Under the pieces are notes generated by a model. The model was not told the origin of the DNA. It saw only the letters and a program-made list of their open reading frames with translations, and did not search any database. Shown here piece after piece: positions 1-7,275 of a DNA stretch of 28,618 nt. Positions within the stretch are counted from its first letter, which is position 1; each line of letters starts with the position of its first letter. The translations under genes and the position numbers were made by a program. The stretch spans positions 1 to 28,618 of the IMG/VR virus record IMGVR_UViG_3300025120_000384; one strand, 5' to 3'. This stretch comes from a virus.

Positions 1-99
1 TCTGGTAGGTTTACCCACGAATCGCCAGAATCCGATACCTACCCCGCCCCCATGACCCGCGCTGTCAGGACGGAGTCCCGCCGCTCTATATATTACTAA
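1..99 (+). CDS. C-terminal end of an upstream gene (partial)
   Basis: Frame 1 is open from the window edge to a TAA at 97-99, giving 32 codons. The peptide is polar, rich in Arg, Ser and Pro, and ends RRSIYY. The start lies outside the window and I recognise no family. The open stretch is short enough to be chance, but its G+C-rich codons differ from the A/T-rich gap that follows. This fits a real gene ending here and a regulatory gap before the packaging genes. The product is unknown. Confidence 0.35.
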   Translation, partial: SGRFTHESPESDTYPAPMTRAVRTESRRSIYY

Positions 100-184
100 T
101 TTCCACAAATAAATCGTTATTTTTTGAGTTCGGTACCCCTACCCCCTCTATATAGGAACACCCCCCACCTCTTTTTCCGTCCCC
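42..184. repeat. Cluster of C-runs (G-runs on the - strand)
   Basis: Repeated runs of C lie on the + strand: 42-45, 47-51, 136-139, 142-146, 161-166 and 181-184. The complement carries four G-runs of four or more between 136 and 184, with loops of about 14, 14 and 2 bases. The rest of the window has nothing as concentrated. The loops are longer than a classical G-quadruplex prefers, so a folded structure is only possible. The position just before the packaging genes also allows a packaging or replication-related signal. Confidence 0.4.
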
Positions 185-188
185 TTGT

Positions 189-205
189 AAAAAATTTTTT
201 ATACT
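189..205 (+). promoter_or_regulatory. A6T6 tract and TATACT -10-like box
   Basis: A perfect AAAAAATTTTTT tract (189-200) runs directly into TATACT (200-205), one mismatch from a bacterial sigma-70 -10 box and 24 bases before the ATG at 229. I cannot find a good -35 hexamer at 16-18 bp. If this is a promoter, it relies on the bent A/T tract or an activator. A GTAC-GGT-GTAC inverted repeat follows at about 206-216. This is a weak call. Confidence 0.3.
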
Positions 206-228
206 GTACGGTGTACGTTCGCTAGGTA

Positions 229-675
229 ATGTATAGGCAAGGCGTGAGTAATATAAAGGATAGGATAGATAACACGGGGCATACAGGGAGGATAGGCGAG
301 TTTTTCGCCATGTATGCATTAGAGAAGTATGGCATAGAGTGCCACCACGTAGACCGTTCCGGCGTAGACCTATGGTGTCAGTCGTATAATGAGGACATGT
401 TTACCCTACAAATAAAAGCCGCTAACACAACCTTAATAAGAAGAGGTAAACGTACTTACCCTAGATACTCTTACAACTTACGTACGACAAAGATAGCGGA
501 CTTCTATATGTTCATTGCTTTAGACATTCAGAAGGTATTGGTTATGCCTACTAGGAAATTGGGGCGCAAGGAAGGTTTACAGATACACCCCAACAAGTTC
601 ACAGAAGAGACAGAGAAAGAGGGACTAGACCTCCTCCGTAATTTTAGAAGGGAAGACCATCCTCTAGGGCAATAA
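229..675 (+). CDS. PD-(D/E)XK-like nuclease, small
   Basis: The 148-aa product has the layout of small PD-(D/E)XK nucleases of the homing-endonuclease or resolvase-like type. A Gly-rich start of helix with a Glu (GRIGEFF, E24) is followed by the SGVDLW motif (D47) and by LQIKAA (Q61, K63). The usual (D/E)xK is here QxK, a substitution known in some members of the superfamily, so activity is likely but not certain. The C-terminal half is basic and could bind DNA. The gene stands alone, 240 bp upstream of the terminase small subunit, and could act in recombination, in trimming packaging ends, or as a free-standing endonuclease. The start is uncertain: the AGG at 224-226 is too close to the ATG, and a GTG lies in frame at 244. 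Confidence 0.6.
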   Translation: MYRQGVSNIKDRIDNTGHTGRIGEFFAMYALEKYGIECHHVDRSGVDLWCQSYNEDMFTLQIKAANTTLIRRGKRTYPRYSYNLRTTKIADFYMFIALDIQKVLVMPTRKLGRKEGLQIHPNKFTEETEKEGLDLLRNFRREDHPLGQ

Positions 676-914
676 CACCAAGCCCTACAACAACGACAAA
701 ACACGCCGAAACAATAAATACAGTAAAACCAAGCACAAAGTAACCTCAGATAAGCAGGGGGTTGAAAGAGGCGCTATTGTATGCAGATATCGGTATGTTG
801 AGAAATGTATAGTAGTCATGTACGGCATACCACATATGGTATGTAACTGTTTCTTGTCTTGTGTAAACAAGTATGGTACAAAGACACTCCGGTTTAACAA
901 CCTGCGACTACAAT
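676..914. promoter_or_regulatory. Leader before the packaging genes, with hairpins
   Basis: This is a 239-bp gap. The first 75 bases are C/A-rich with few T. Two compact inverted repeats follow: CATACCA-CATA-TGGTATG at 826-843 (7-bp arms, 4-base loop) and CTTGT-GTAA-ACAAG at 858-871. A third copy of GGTATG lies at 792-797. They could be operators or transcript hairpins. TATAGT at 808-813 resembles a -10 box but has no good -35. Frame 2 stays open from 668 to 922 but has no ATG until 818 and no ribosome site, so I do not call a gene. A packaging site (pac/cos) near terS is plausible but cannot be seen. Confidence 0.45.
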
Positions 915-1499
915 ATGACGATTAAACTCGAACCCGAGACAGGGGTTCCGCTATTTGATGACGATCCTGCGGTGGACTTGAACGTTCGCACGCAAGCAGC
1001 GAAGACGACGGCCTTAGAGCTAGCAGAACACGGGTTAGAACTTAGACCCAGCAAAGAAGATGAAGACGTGGCGGCTAAACTTGCCATAGCGTATGCAGAC
1101 GACCCTGAAAAAACGTCTAAGAAAGCAACAAACAAACGTATGGCTAACCTGACCCCAGCCTCACTGGTGCTTACAGGCAACATACTCACGGAATTTGGTG
1201 CCTCTGTAGTGGAGTCAGCCGTTTCTGTGCGTCACTTAGTAACGAACAAGCTAATATTAGAGACAGAGAACCCCGACCCACGCGTCCGTATCCGAGCGTT
1301 GGAGTTACTGGGTAAGATTTCGGACGTAGGACTGTTCGCAGAGAAGTCAGAAGTTACCGTTACACACCAGTCAACAGATGATTTGAAGGCAAAACTGCGT
1401 AAGAAGCTAGAAAAACTGGTAAATCCACCTGAAGAAGTTGTTTTAGATGGAGTAATTGTGGATGTAGACACAGAATTGGGGTTAGAAGGGAGTGAATAG
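915..1499 (+). CDS. Terminase small subunit (probable)
   Basis: The 194-aa protein lies directly upstream of the large terminase, overlapping it by 8 bases, which is the standard place for the DNA-recognition subunit of the packaging motor. The N-terminal 60 residues are acidic. The middle has long helices (about residues 80-145), and the C-terminus holds a Lys-rich helix followed by an acidic tail. These features are typical of terminase small subunits, which form ring oligomers and contact the large subunit through the C-terminus. I chose the ATG at 915. An in-frame ATG at 873 would add 14 residues, and neither start has a clear Shine-Dalgarno sequence. The call rests mainly on position and size. 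Confidence 0.65.
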   Translation: MTIKLEPETGVPLFDDDPAVDLNVRTQAAKTTALELAEHGLELRPSKEDEDVAAKLAIAYADDPEKTSKKATNKRMANLTPASLVLTGNILTEFGASVVESAVSVRHLVTNKLILETENPDPRVRIRALELLGKISDVGLFAEKSEVTVTHQSTDDLKAKLRKKLEKLVNPPEEVVLDGVIVDVDTELGLEGSE

Positions 1500-3045
1500 C
1501 ACCTCCGAAGCGTTTACCCAAGAAGAAATCCAGCATATGTTGGATAACATAGACGAGTTCAGCACTGACGAGGTGGTGGAGATAGAGAGACTTGTCGATG
1601 AGTTAGACAAACGGCGTACAGTAAAGGCCGCACACGACGACTTAATAGAATTTTGTAAACTTATGCAGCCTGACTACCTAGTTGGGAAGCATCACCGCAT
1701 GTTGGCCGACCTTCTAATGGCCATCGAGCGAGGAGATAAAGACAGGGCGTGTGTAAACATACCGCCTCGTCATGGTAAGTCCCAGCTTGTATCCATATTC
1801 TACCCTGCGTGGTATCTAGGGCGTAATCCTAACAAGAAGGTGATGATGGTGTCTCACACCACTGACTTAGCGGTAGACTTCGGACGTAAAGTACGAAACA
1901 TAATTGCTAGTGACGCCTACGCAGACATCTTCCCAACAGTAAAGCTCGCCAGTGACTCTAAATCAGCCGGACGCTGGAGTACGAGCATGGGTGGGGAGTA
2001 TTACGCGTGTGGTGTTGGTTCGGCTCTAGCGGGCCGTGGTGCGCATTTACTACTTGTAGATGACCCTCACTCTGAGCAAGACGTGATTAACGGTAACTTT
2101 ATTGTCTTTGAGAAGGCATACGAGTGGTTCACGTTCGGCGCCCGTACGCGCCTAATGCCGGGGGGTAGTGTGGCTATTATCCAGACACGGTGGCATATGG
2201 ACGACCTGACAGGGCGTGTTGTAAAGGATATGGCCCAGAACGAGCGAGCTGACCAGTATGAGGTCATAGAGTTCCCCGCTATATTAGATGTGGACGACAA
2301 AGACACAGGTAAACCCATACAGAAACCGCTGTGGCCAGAGTTCTTTGACCTTGAGGCGTTACTACGTACCAAGGCGTCAATGCCTACGTTCCAGTGGAAC
2401 GCCCAGTATCAGCAACAACCCACTGCTGAAGAGGCCGCACTGGTCAAACGGGAGTGGTGGAACGAGTGGGATCAAGAACGACCCCCCGCCTGCGAATATA
2501 TAATCATGTCCTTGGACTCCGCAGCAGAAAAACACAACCGTGCTGACTATACTGCACTTACTACGTGGGGAGTGTTCCTTAATGAGGAGACTTCAGCGTA
2601 TAATATAATCTTGCTTAATAGCATAAAAGAGCGTATGGAGTTCCATGAGCTGAAAGAATTAGCTATGGATCAATACACGGAGTGGGAACCGGACGCTTTT
2701 ATAGTAGAGAAGAAGAGTTCTGGTGTGGCGTTGTATCAAGAAATGCGACGTATGGGATTGCTCGTGCAAGAGTACACACCTCATAGAGGCTCTGGTGACA
2801 AGTTAGCACGCTTAAACTCTGTGTCAGACATCGTGCAGTCTGGACTAGTGTGGGTTCCACAGACTAGGTGGGCAGAGGAAGTAGTAGAAGAGATCGCTGG
2901 GTTTCCCTTTATGAGCCATGACGATCTAGTGGATTCCACAGTTATGGCACTTATGCGGTTCAGACAAGGCGGATTTATACGACTACCAACTGATGAGCCA
3001 GAAGAAATTAAATACTTTAAACATCGCGGTAGCGGGTTCTATTGA
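1492..3045 (+). CDS. terL: Terminase large subunit
   Basis: This 517-aa protein is the ATP-driven DNA packaging motor with a headful or cos-cutting nuclease. The Walker A-type motif is PPRHGKS (residues 91-97) and the Walker B-type motif is LLLVDDP (186-192). The QTRW coupling motif is at 231-234. The RNase H-like nuclease domain has the expected acidic residues: SLDSA (D342), VEKK (E406) and SHDDLVD (D477/D478/D481). The length is normal for the family. The start is GTG at 1492, preceded by GAAGGGA with almost no spacing and inside the end of terS, so translation is probably coupled. An ATG at 1537 is an alternative that would lose 15 residues without touching any motif. Confidence 0.95.
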   Translation: MNSTSEAFTQEEIQHMLDNIDEFSTDEVVEIERLVDELDKRRTVKAAHDDLIEFCKLMQPDYLVGKHHRMLADLLMAIERGDKDRACVNIPPRHGKSQLVSIFYPAWYLGRNPNKKVMMVSHTTDLAVDFGRKVRNIIASDAYADIFPTVKLASDSKSAGRWSTSMGGEYYACGVGSALAGRGAHLLLVDDPHSEQDVINGNFIVFEKAYEWFTFGARTRLMPGGSVAIIQTRWHMDDLTGRVVKDMAQNERADQYEVIEFPAILDVDDKDTGKPIQKPLWPEFFDLEALLRTKASMPTFQWNAQYQQQPTAEEAALVKREWWNEWDQERPPACEYIIMSLDSAAEKHNRADYTALTTWGVFLNEETSAYNIILLNSIKERMEFHELKELAMDQYTEWEPDAFIVEKKSSGVALYQEMRRMGLLVQEYTPHRGSGDKLARLNSVSDIVQSGLVWVPQTRWAEEVVEEIAGFPFMSHDDLVDSTVMALMRFRQGGFIRLPTDEPEEIKYFKHRGSGFY

Positions 3046-3215
3046 TGAAAAATTACTATGGTAAGAAAGGCCCAAAAGGTAAAAGAATAGTAGGTAAAAC
3101 TGCTAACGGTAAATACCACCTAACAAACTATGGTTCTGGAAGTATTCCTACAGACCCCAAAGAAGCTAAAAAACTTGGTAAGGCTTACGATTATAAGTCT
3201 GATAAGAAAAAATAA
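3045..3215 (+). CDS. Small Lys/Gly-rich basic protein
   Basis: This 56-aa ORF starts in a TGATG overlap with the terL stop and ends 11 bases before the portal start, filling the gap exactly. It begins MKNYYGKKGPKGK and is strongly basic, ending in KSDKKK. The Tyr-Tyr-Lys-type opening resembles those of the small basic proteins at 9947, 10534 and 10713. I recognise no catalytic motif. The coupled start, the tight fit and the matching composition support a real gene. Its function is unknown; binding to packaged DNA or to the portal region would fit the charge and place. Confidence 0.65.
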   Translation: MKNYYGKKGPKGKRIVGKTANGKYHLTNYGSGSIPTDPKEAKKLGKAYDYKSDKKK

Positions 3216-3226
3216 GAGGTTACAAA

Positions 3227-5686
3227 ATGGCAATTGAGAAAGGTATCTACGCGGCACCAGAAAGCATAGAAGACGTAGAAGTAGAAGAAGCGGACATGGA
3301 AGCGGACTTGTCTATTGAGATAGTCGATCCTGAGATGGTAACTCTATCCGACGGTAGTATGGAGATTACACTAATCCCCGATGCCAACGAGACCGATCTA
3401 ATGGCGTTTGATGCCAACCTAGTGGACGCACTTGACGAAGGACTCCTAAACGAGTTATCAGGTGAGTTAATAGGTATGGTAGACGCGGACGTTGACAGCC
3501 GTAAAGACTGGGCAGATACCTACGTCAAAGGACTAGACATCCTAGGATTTAAGTACGAAGAGCGTACTACTCCTTGGCAGGGCGCATGTGGCGTGAACTC
3601 TACCGTCCTAGCCGAAGCAGCTATACGGTTCCAAGCAGAGACCATGAGTGAGACTTTTCCTGCTCAAGGGCCGGTAAAGGTAAAGGTTCTAGGTAAAGAG
3701 ACTAAAGAGAAGTTAGAAGCAGCAGAACGTGTAAAAGCGGACATGAACTATGAGCTTACAGAGAACATGGTGGAGTATCGTCCAGAGCACGAAAGAATGC
3801 TGTATAGCCTAGGACTTGCAGGATCGGCCTTTAAGAAGGTTTACTTTGACCCCAATATGGGTAGACAGGCTGCTATCTATATTCCGGCAGAAGACGTTAT
3901 CGTGCCTTATGGAGCATCTAACATAGAATCTGCCGAGCGTGTTACCCATGTAATGCGTAAGACTAAAAACGAAGTAATGAAGTTACAGGTTAGCGGTTTC
4001 TACGCAGGAGTAGAACTAGGAGAGCCTCGTCCCTTCCACACCGACATCGAAGAGAAGAAGGCGGAAGAAGGTGGATACGACATCACTGATGATGATCGCT
4101 ACACTATATACGAGATTCATGCAGACCTTATCATTGAGGGAGTGGATGATGAAGACGGTATTGCAAAACCCTACATCGTTACTATAGAGCGTGGTACTGA
4201 AGAGATACTGGCTATCCGTCGTAACTGGAACGAAGATGACATGCTCACTCTAAAGCGTCAGCATTTCGTACATTACGTATATGTGCCCGGATTTGGCTTC
4301 TACGGCCTCGGACTCATACATATAGTAGGAGGGTACGCTAAAGCAGGAACATCTATAATACGTCAATTGGTAGACGCTGGTACGCTGTCTAATCTTCCGG
4401 GGGGTCTGAAGTCTCGTGGTCTACGGATTAAGGGTGACGATACCCCCATAGAACCGGGCGAGTTTAAGGATGTAGACGTGCCATCAGGTAGCATAAGAGA
4501 AAACATTATGCCTTTGCCTTATAAAGAGCCTAGCCAAACTTTGCTAGCCCTGCTTAACCAAATTACTACTGAAGGCCGTAGGCTAGGCGCTATTAGTGAC
4601 ATGAATATATCTGACATGTCGGCTAACGCCCCAGTAGGTACTACCCTAGCACTGCTAGAGCGGACGCTAAAACCAATGGCCGCAGTACAGGCACGCGTTC
4701 ATTACGCTATGAAGCTAGAGTTTAAGATGCTCAAAGCTATAATGGCCGAAGAAGCGTCAGTAGAATACGATTACCAGCCTAATAGAGGCGAAGTAGCTGC
4801 ACGTCAAGCGGACTACGCTATGGTAGACGTTATCCCTGTTAGTGACCCTAACAGCTCTACAATGGCTCAACGAGTCGTGCAGTATCAAGCCGTGTTGCAG
4901 ATGTCGCAACAGGCACCTCAGATATACAACCTACCTCAATTACATCGTCAGATGATTGAAGTGCTCGGCGTAAAGAACGCCGACAAGTTAGTACCTACGG
5001 AAGATGACGTGAGACCTACTGATCCCGTAAGCGAAAACATGAACGCGCTAACAGGTACCCCCATAAAAGCGTTCCTAACTCAAGACCACGAAGCTCACAT
5101 AGCGGCGCACCAGTCGTTTATGCAAGACCCAATGATCGCTCAAACCATTGGTCAGAACCCTCAAGCACAACAAATCATGGCGTCGCTACAAGCGCACATA
5201 GCAGAGCACCTAGGGTTCAGATACCGCAAACAGATGGAAGAGAAGCTCGGTGTGGCACTACCCCCACCAAACGAAGAGCTGCCTGAAGAGATCGAAGTTC
5301 AGTTGTCGCGCCTCATATCTGAGGGTGGTAAGCAGCTTACGCAACAGCATCAGCAACAAGCAGCGCAGAAAGCGGCACAGCAGCAGCAGCAAGACCCCAT
5401 AATACAGTTACAGCAAGCGGAGCTACAGGTTAAACAGCAAGAAGTGCAGCGTAAGGCTCAGAAAGACCAAGCCGATGCGCAGCTCAAGCAGGCTGAATTG
5501 CAGCGTAAAGTGCAGAAAGATCAAGCTGATGTAGCAGTAGACCAACAACAACTCGAAATCGAAAGGCAAGAGTTACAGATAGATGCCCAGAAAGCGGGCG
5601 CTAAACTAGCTGCCGACAGAAGGACAGCTAATACCAAACTTGACCTCGACTTACTAAGAGAGGCCAAAAACAAACCGAAGGAATAA
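3227..5686 (+). CDS. Portal protein
   Basis: The 819-aa product of the gene after terminase would form the dodecameric ring at one capsid vertex through which DNA enters and leaves. The core (about residues 70-560) has the alpha/beta composition of podovirus portals, including a region rich in Trp, Gly and Tyr (FVHYVYVPGFGFYGLGLIH, near 350-365) followed by a helix-rich stem region. The acidic first 60 residues and the last 120 are extensions. The C-terminus is a long Gln/Lys/Ala coiled coil with an 18-residue repeat. P22 portals carry a long helical C-terminal barrel inside the head, and this tail may be the equivalent (inference). The ribosome site AAGAGGT precedes the ATG. The length exceeds the P22 portal (725 aa). 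Confidence 0.88.
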   Translation: MAIEKGIYAAPESIEDVEVEEADMEADLSIEIVDPEMVTLSDGSMEITLIPDANETDLMAFDANLVDALDEGLLNELSGELIGMVDADVDSRKDWADTYVKGLDILGFKYEERTTPWQGACGVNSTVLAEAAIRFQAETMSETFPAQGPVKVKVLGKETKEKLEAAERVKADMNYELTENMVEYRPEHERMLYSLGLAGSAFKKVYFDPNMGRQAAIYIPAEDVIVPYGASNIESAERVTHVMRKTKNEVMKLQVSGFYAGVELGEPRPFHTDIEEKKAEEGGYDITDDDRYTIYEIHADLIIEGVDDEDGIAKPYIVTIERGTEEILAIRRNWNEDDMLTLKRQHFVHYVYVPGFGFYGLGLIHIVGGYAKAGTSIIRQLVDAGTLSNLPGGLKSRGLRIKGDDTPIEPGEFKDVDVPSGSIRENIMPLPYKEPSQTLLALLNQITTEGRRLGAISDMNISDMSANAPVGTTLALLERTLKPMAAVQARVHYAMKLEFKMLKAIMAEEASVEYDYQPNRGEVAARQADYAMVDVIPVSDPNSSTMAQRVVQYQAVLQMSQQAPQIYNLPQLHRQMIEVLGVKNADKLVPTEDDVRPTDPVSENMNALTGTPIKAFLTQDHEAHIAAHQSFMQDPMIAQTIGQNPQAQQIMASLQAHIAEHLGFRYRKQMEEKLGVALPPPNEELPEEIEVQLSRLISEGGKQLTQQHQQQAAQKAAQQQQQDPIIQLQQAELQVKQQEVQRKAQKDQADAQLKQAELQRKVQKDQADVAVDQQQLEIERQELQIDAQKAGAKLAADRRTANTKLDLDLLREAKNKPKE
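5447..5554 (+). repeat. 54-bp coding repeat in the portal C-terminus
   Basis: The stretch starting CAGCGTAAGGCTCAGAAAGA at 5447 recurs 54 bases later at 5501 as CAGCGTAAAGTGCAGAAAGA. It encodes two copies of an 18-residue coiled-coil unit (QRKxQKDQADxxxxxxxL). The number of units could change by slippage or recombination, which would alter the length of the helical barrel. Confidence 0.75.
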
Positions 5687-5689
5687 ATC

Positions 5690-5887
5690 ATGGCTAAAAC
5701 CGTCTTTGACGTGCTACGAAACAAAATCGAAGAGGACATCTCTTCTGCACAAGAATTTCTAGGTAATGGAGGAGCTAAAGACTTCGCCCAATACAAAGAA
5801 ATAACAGGAATGCTACGAGGTCTCACTTCCTGTCTTAATCATACAAATGACCTCTCGCGTAATTATTTGGAAGACGACAATGACTGA
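5690..5887 (+). CDS. Small acidic helical protein next to the portal
   Basis: This 65-aa protein lies between the portal and GroES genes. The start is well supported: GAAGGA lies upstream and the gap to the portal stop is three bases. It looks helical and acidic (FDVLRNKIEEDISSAQEFL), with a central DFAQYKEITGMLRGL helix, and ends EDDND. The gene end overlaps the GroES start by 8 bases. I recognise no enzyme family. Small proteins of this type after the portal are common in marine podovirus-like phages, and the function is unknown. A minor head or portal-assembly role is only a guess from position. Confidence 0.7.
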   Translation: MAKTVFDVLRNKIEEDISSAQEFLGNGGAKDFAQYKEITGMLRGLTSCLNHTNDLSRNYLEDDND

Positions 5888-6266
5888 TCTAACAATAGTA
5901 CCAAAAGAAGCAGAGAACGAAGAAGAACTAGAGCACCAAATCCCCACTCCTGTAGGGTATCGTGTCCTAGTAGCCATGCCGGAAGTAGAAGATACGTATG
6001 GTGAAAGTGGCATAATCAAGTCTAGTAAGGAAATTCACAACGAATACATCATGTCTACCATAGGGCTTGTGCTCGACATGGGAGATCAAGCGTATTCTGA
6101 CAACACTCGTTTTCCTACCGGAGCTTGGTGTAAGTCTGGGGACTACGTAATGTTCCGTGCCAATACTGGCACGCGTTTTAAAGTAGGTGGTGTTGAGTAT
6201 CGTTTAATGAATGATGACTCAATTGAAGCAGTAGTAAGCGATCCTCGTGGCGTTACACGAGTGTGA
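5880..6266 (+). CDS. GroES-like co-chaperonin
   Basis: This 128-aa protein matches the Cpn10/GroES fold pattern. After an acidic 20-residue lead come TPVGYRVLVAMPEVED (the GroES 'plhDRVlV' strand), ESGII (the GroES mobile loop, residues 42-46, keeping the hydrophobic tip that docks on GroEL), IGLVLDMG (the 'G.VlavG' strand), KSGDYVMFRANTGTRF (the 'vGD.V.F....g' strand) and SIEAVV at the end. GroES caps the host GroEL ring. T4 gp31 and RB49 CocO are established phage versions needed to fold the capsid protein. The place in the head module, just before the scaffold, suggests the same client here (inference). I take the ATG at 5880 because the family similarity starts after it and it lies in the coupled overlap AATGACTGA. 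Confidence 0.85.
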   Translation: MTDLTIVPKEAENEEELEHQIPTPVGYRVLVAMPEVEDTYGESGIIKSSKEIHNEYIMSTIGLVLDMGDQAYSDNTRFPTGAWCKSGDYVMFRANTGTRFKVGGVEYRLMNDDSIEAVVSDPRGVTRV

Positions 6267-6276
6267 GGAGTAAATA

Positions 6277-7275
6277 ATGGGATTTCAAAAAGTTGAGTAT
6301 ACCTTCCCTGACGATCAAGAGGACAAAGGTATCGAAATAGAAGACTCTAGTGCTATAGAGATTGATATATCTGGCAAGTCAACCCCTGAGTCAGAGCCAG
6401 AGCCTGTCAAGCAGGAAAAAGAAGTTGAAGTCGAAGTTGTAGACGACACGCCTAAAGCAGACAGAGGCCGCAAAGCATCTAAGCCTCCTGAAGACCTTAC
6501 TGATGAAGAGTTAGAAGACTACTCGGATAAGGTGCGTAAAAGAATCCAGCACTTTAGTAAAGGGTATCACGATGAAAGACGCGCTAAAGAAGCAGCGCAC
6601 CGTGAGCGAGTGGAGTTTGAAAACTACGCTAAATCTCTTGTAGAAGAAAATAGCAAGTTAAAAAATAGCGTAGAGAAGAACCAAGCAGCTTTACTAGAGC
6701 AAGCTAAGAAAAACTCAGCAATTGAAATGCTTTCCGCTAAACGCGCATACAAGATGGCGTATGAGGCTGGAGACGCAGATAAATTGGTCGAGGCGCAAGA
6801 AAAGATAACCAATGCCAAGATAAAGGCCGATAAGTTAGGTGATTTTAGCCCCGAACCTTTACAAGAAGCTGAAGTTCCTGTACAAATACCTCAAGAAGCT
6901 CCGATTCAACCAGATACCAAAGCGTCCGAATGGGCAAATGAAAATTCTTGGTTTGGTTCAGATGACGAGATGACAGCTTATGCTATGGGTGTACACAGTA
7001 AGCTGGTTAAGCAAGGTGTGGACACCACTAGTGATGAATACTACGAGACTATTAATGCTCGTATGCGAAATACCTTCCCTGAAGAATTTGGGGAAATTGA
7101 AGAATTAGAGGAGAAACCAAGCAAAAAGCAGTCTAATGTGGTTGCACCCGCTACGCGGAGCACAGCACCTAAGAAAATTAGGTTAACGCAAACACAGGTG
7201 GCTATCGCTAAGAAACTTGGAGTACCCCTTGATTTATACGCCAAAAAGGTTGCAGAAGAGATGAGGAAAGTATGA
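6277..7275 (+). CDS. Scaffolding-like protein
   Basis: The 332-aa, very hydrophilic protein sits two genes upstream of the capsid gene, after GroES. Its N-terminal 80 residues are acidic and Pro/Glu-rich. Residues 85-190 form a long charged helix with coiled-coil character (HRERVEFENYAKSLVEENS and onward), then a Pro/Gln linker, and the C-terminus is basic with a helical KKLGVPLDLYAKKV segment. This composition and position are what internal scaffold proteins show: a coiled-coil body and a basic C-terminal helix that binds the capsid protein. No protease domain is visible. A strong GAGGAG ribosome site precedes the ATG. The family assignment rests on architecture, not on a signature motif. 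Confidence 0.72.
   Translation: MGFQKVEYTFPDDQEDKGIEIEDSSAIEIDISGKSTPESEPEPVKQEKEVEVEVVDDTPKADRGRKASKPPEDLTDEELEDYSDKVRKRIQHFSKGYHDERRAKEAAHRERVEFENYAKSLVEENSKLKNSVEKNQAALLEQAKKNSAIEMLSAKRAYKMAYEAGDADKLVEAQEKITNAKIKADKLGDFSPEPLQEAEVPVQIPQEAPIQPDTKASEWANENSWFGSDDEMTAYAMGVHSKLVKQGVDTTSDEYYETINARMRNTFPEEFGEIEELEEKPSKKQSNVVAPATRSTAPKKIRLTQTQVAIAKKLGVPLDLYAKKVAEEMRKV

Noticed and set aside
86-319. 77-aa open frame on the - strand over the C-run region
   Set aside because: It crosses the low-complexity gap and the start of the nuclease gene, and has no recognisable motif.
685-900. 71-aa open frame on the - strand with a hydrophobic end
   Set aside because: There is no usable ribosome site, it runs against the whole operon and covers the palindromes of the leader. 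The hydrophobic end could arise by chance.
5847-5879. Upstream start for the GroES-like protein
   Set aside because: It would add MTSRVIIWKTT, which overlaps the preceding gene more deeply and does not fit the GroES N-terminus.
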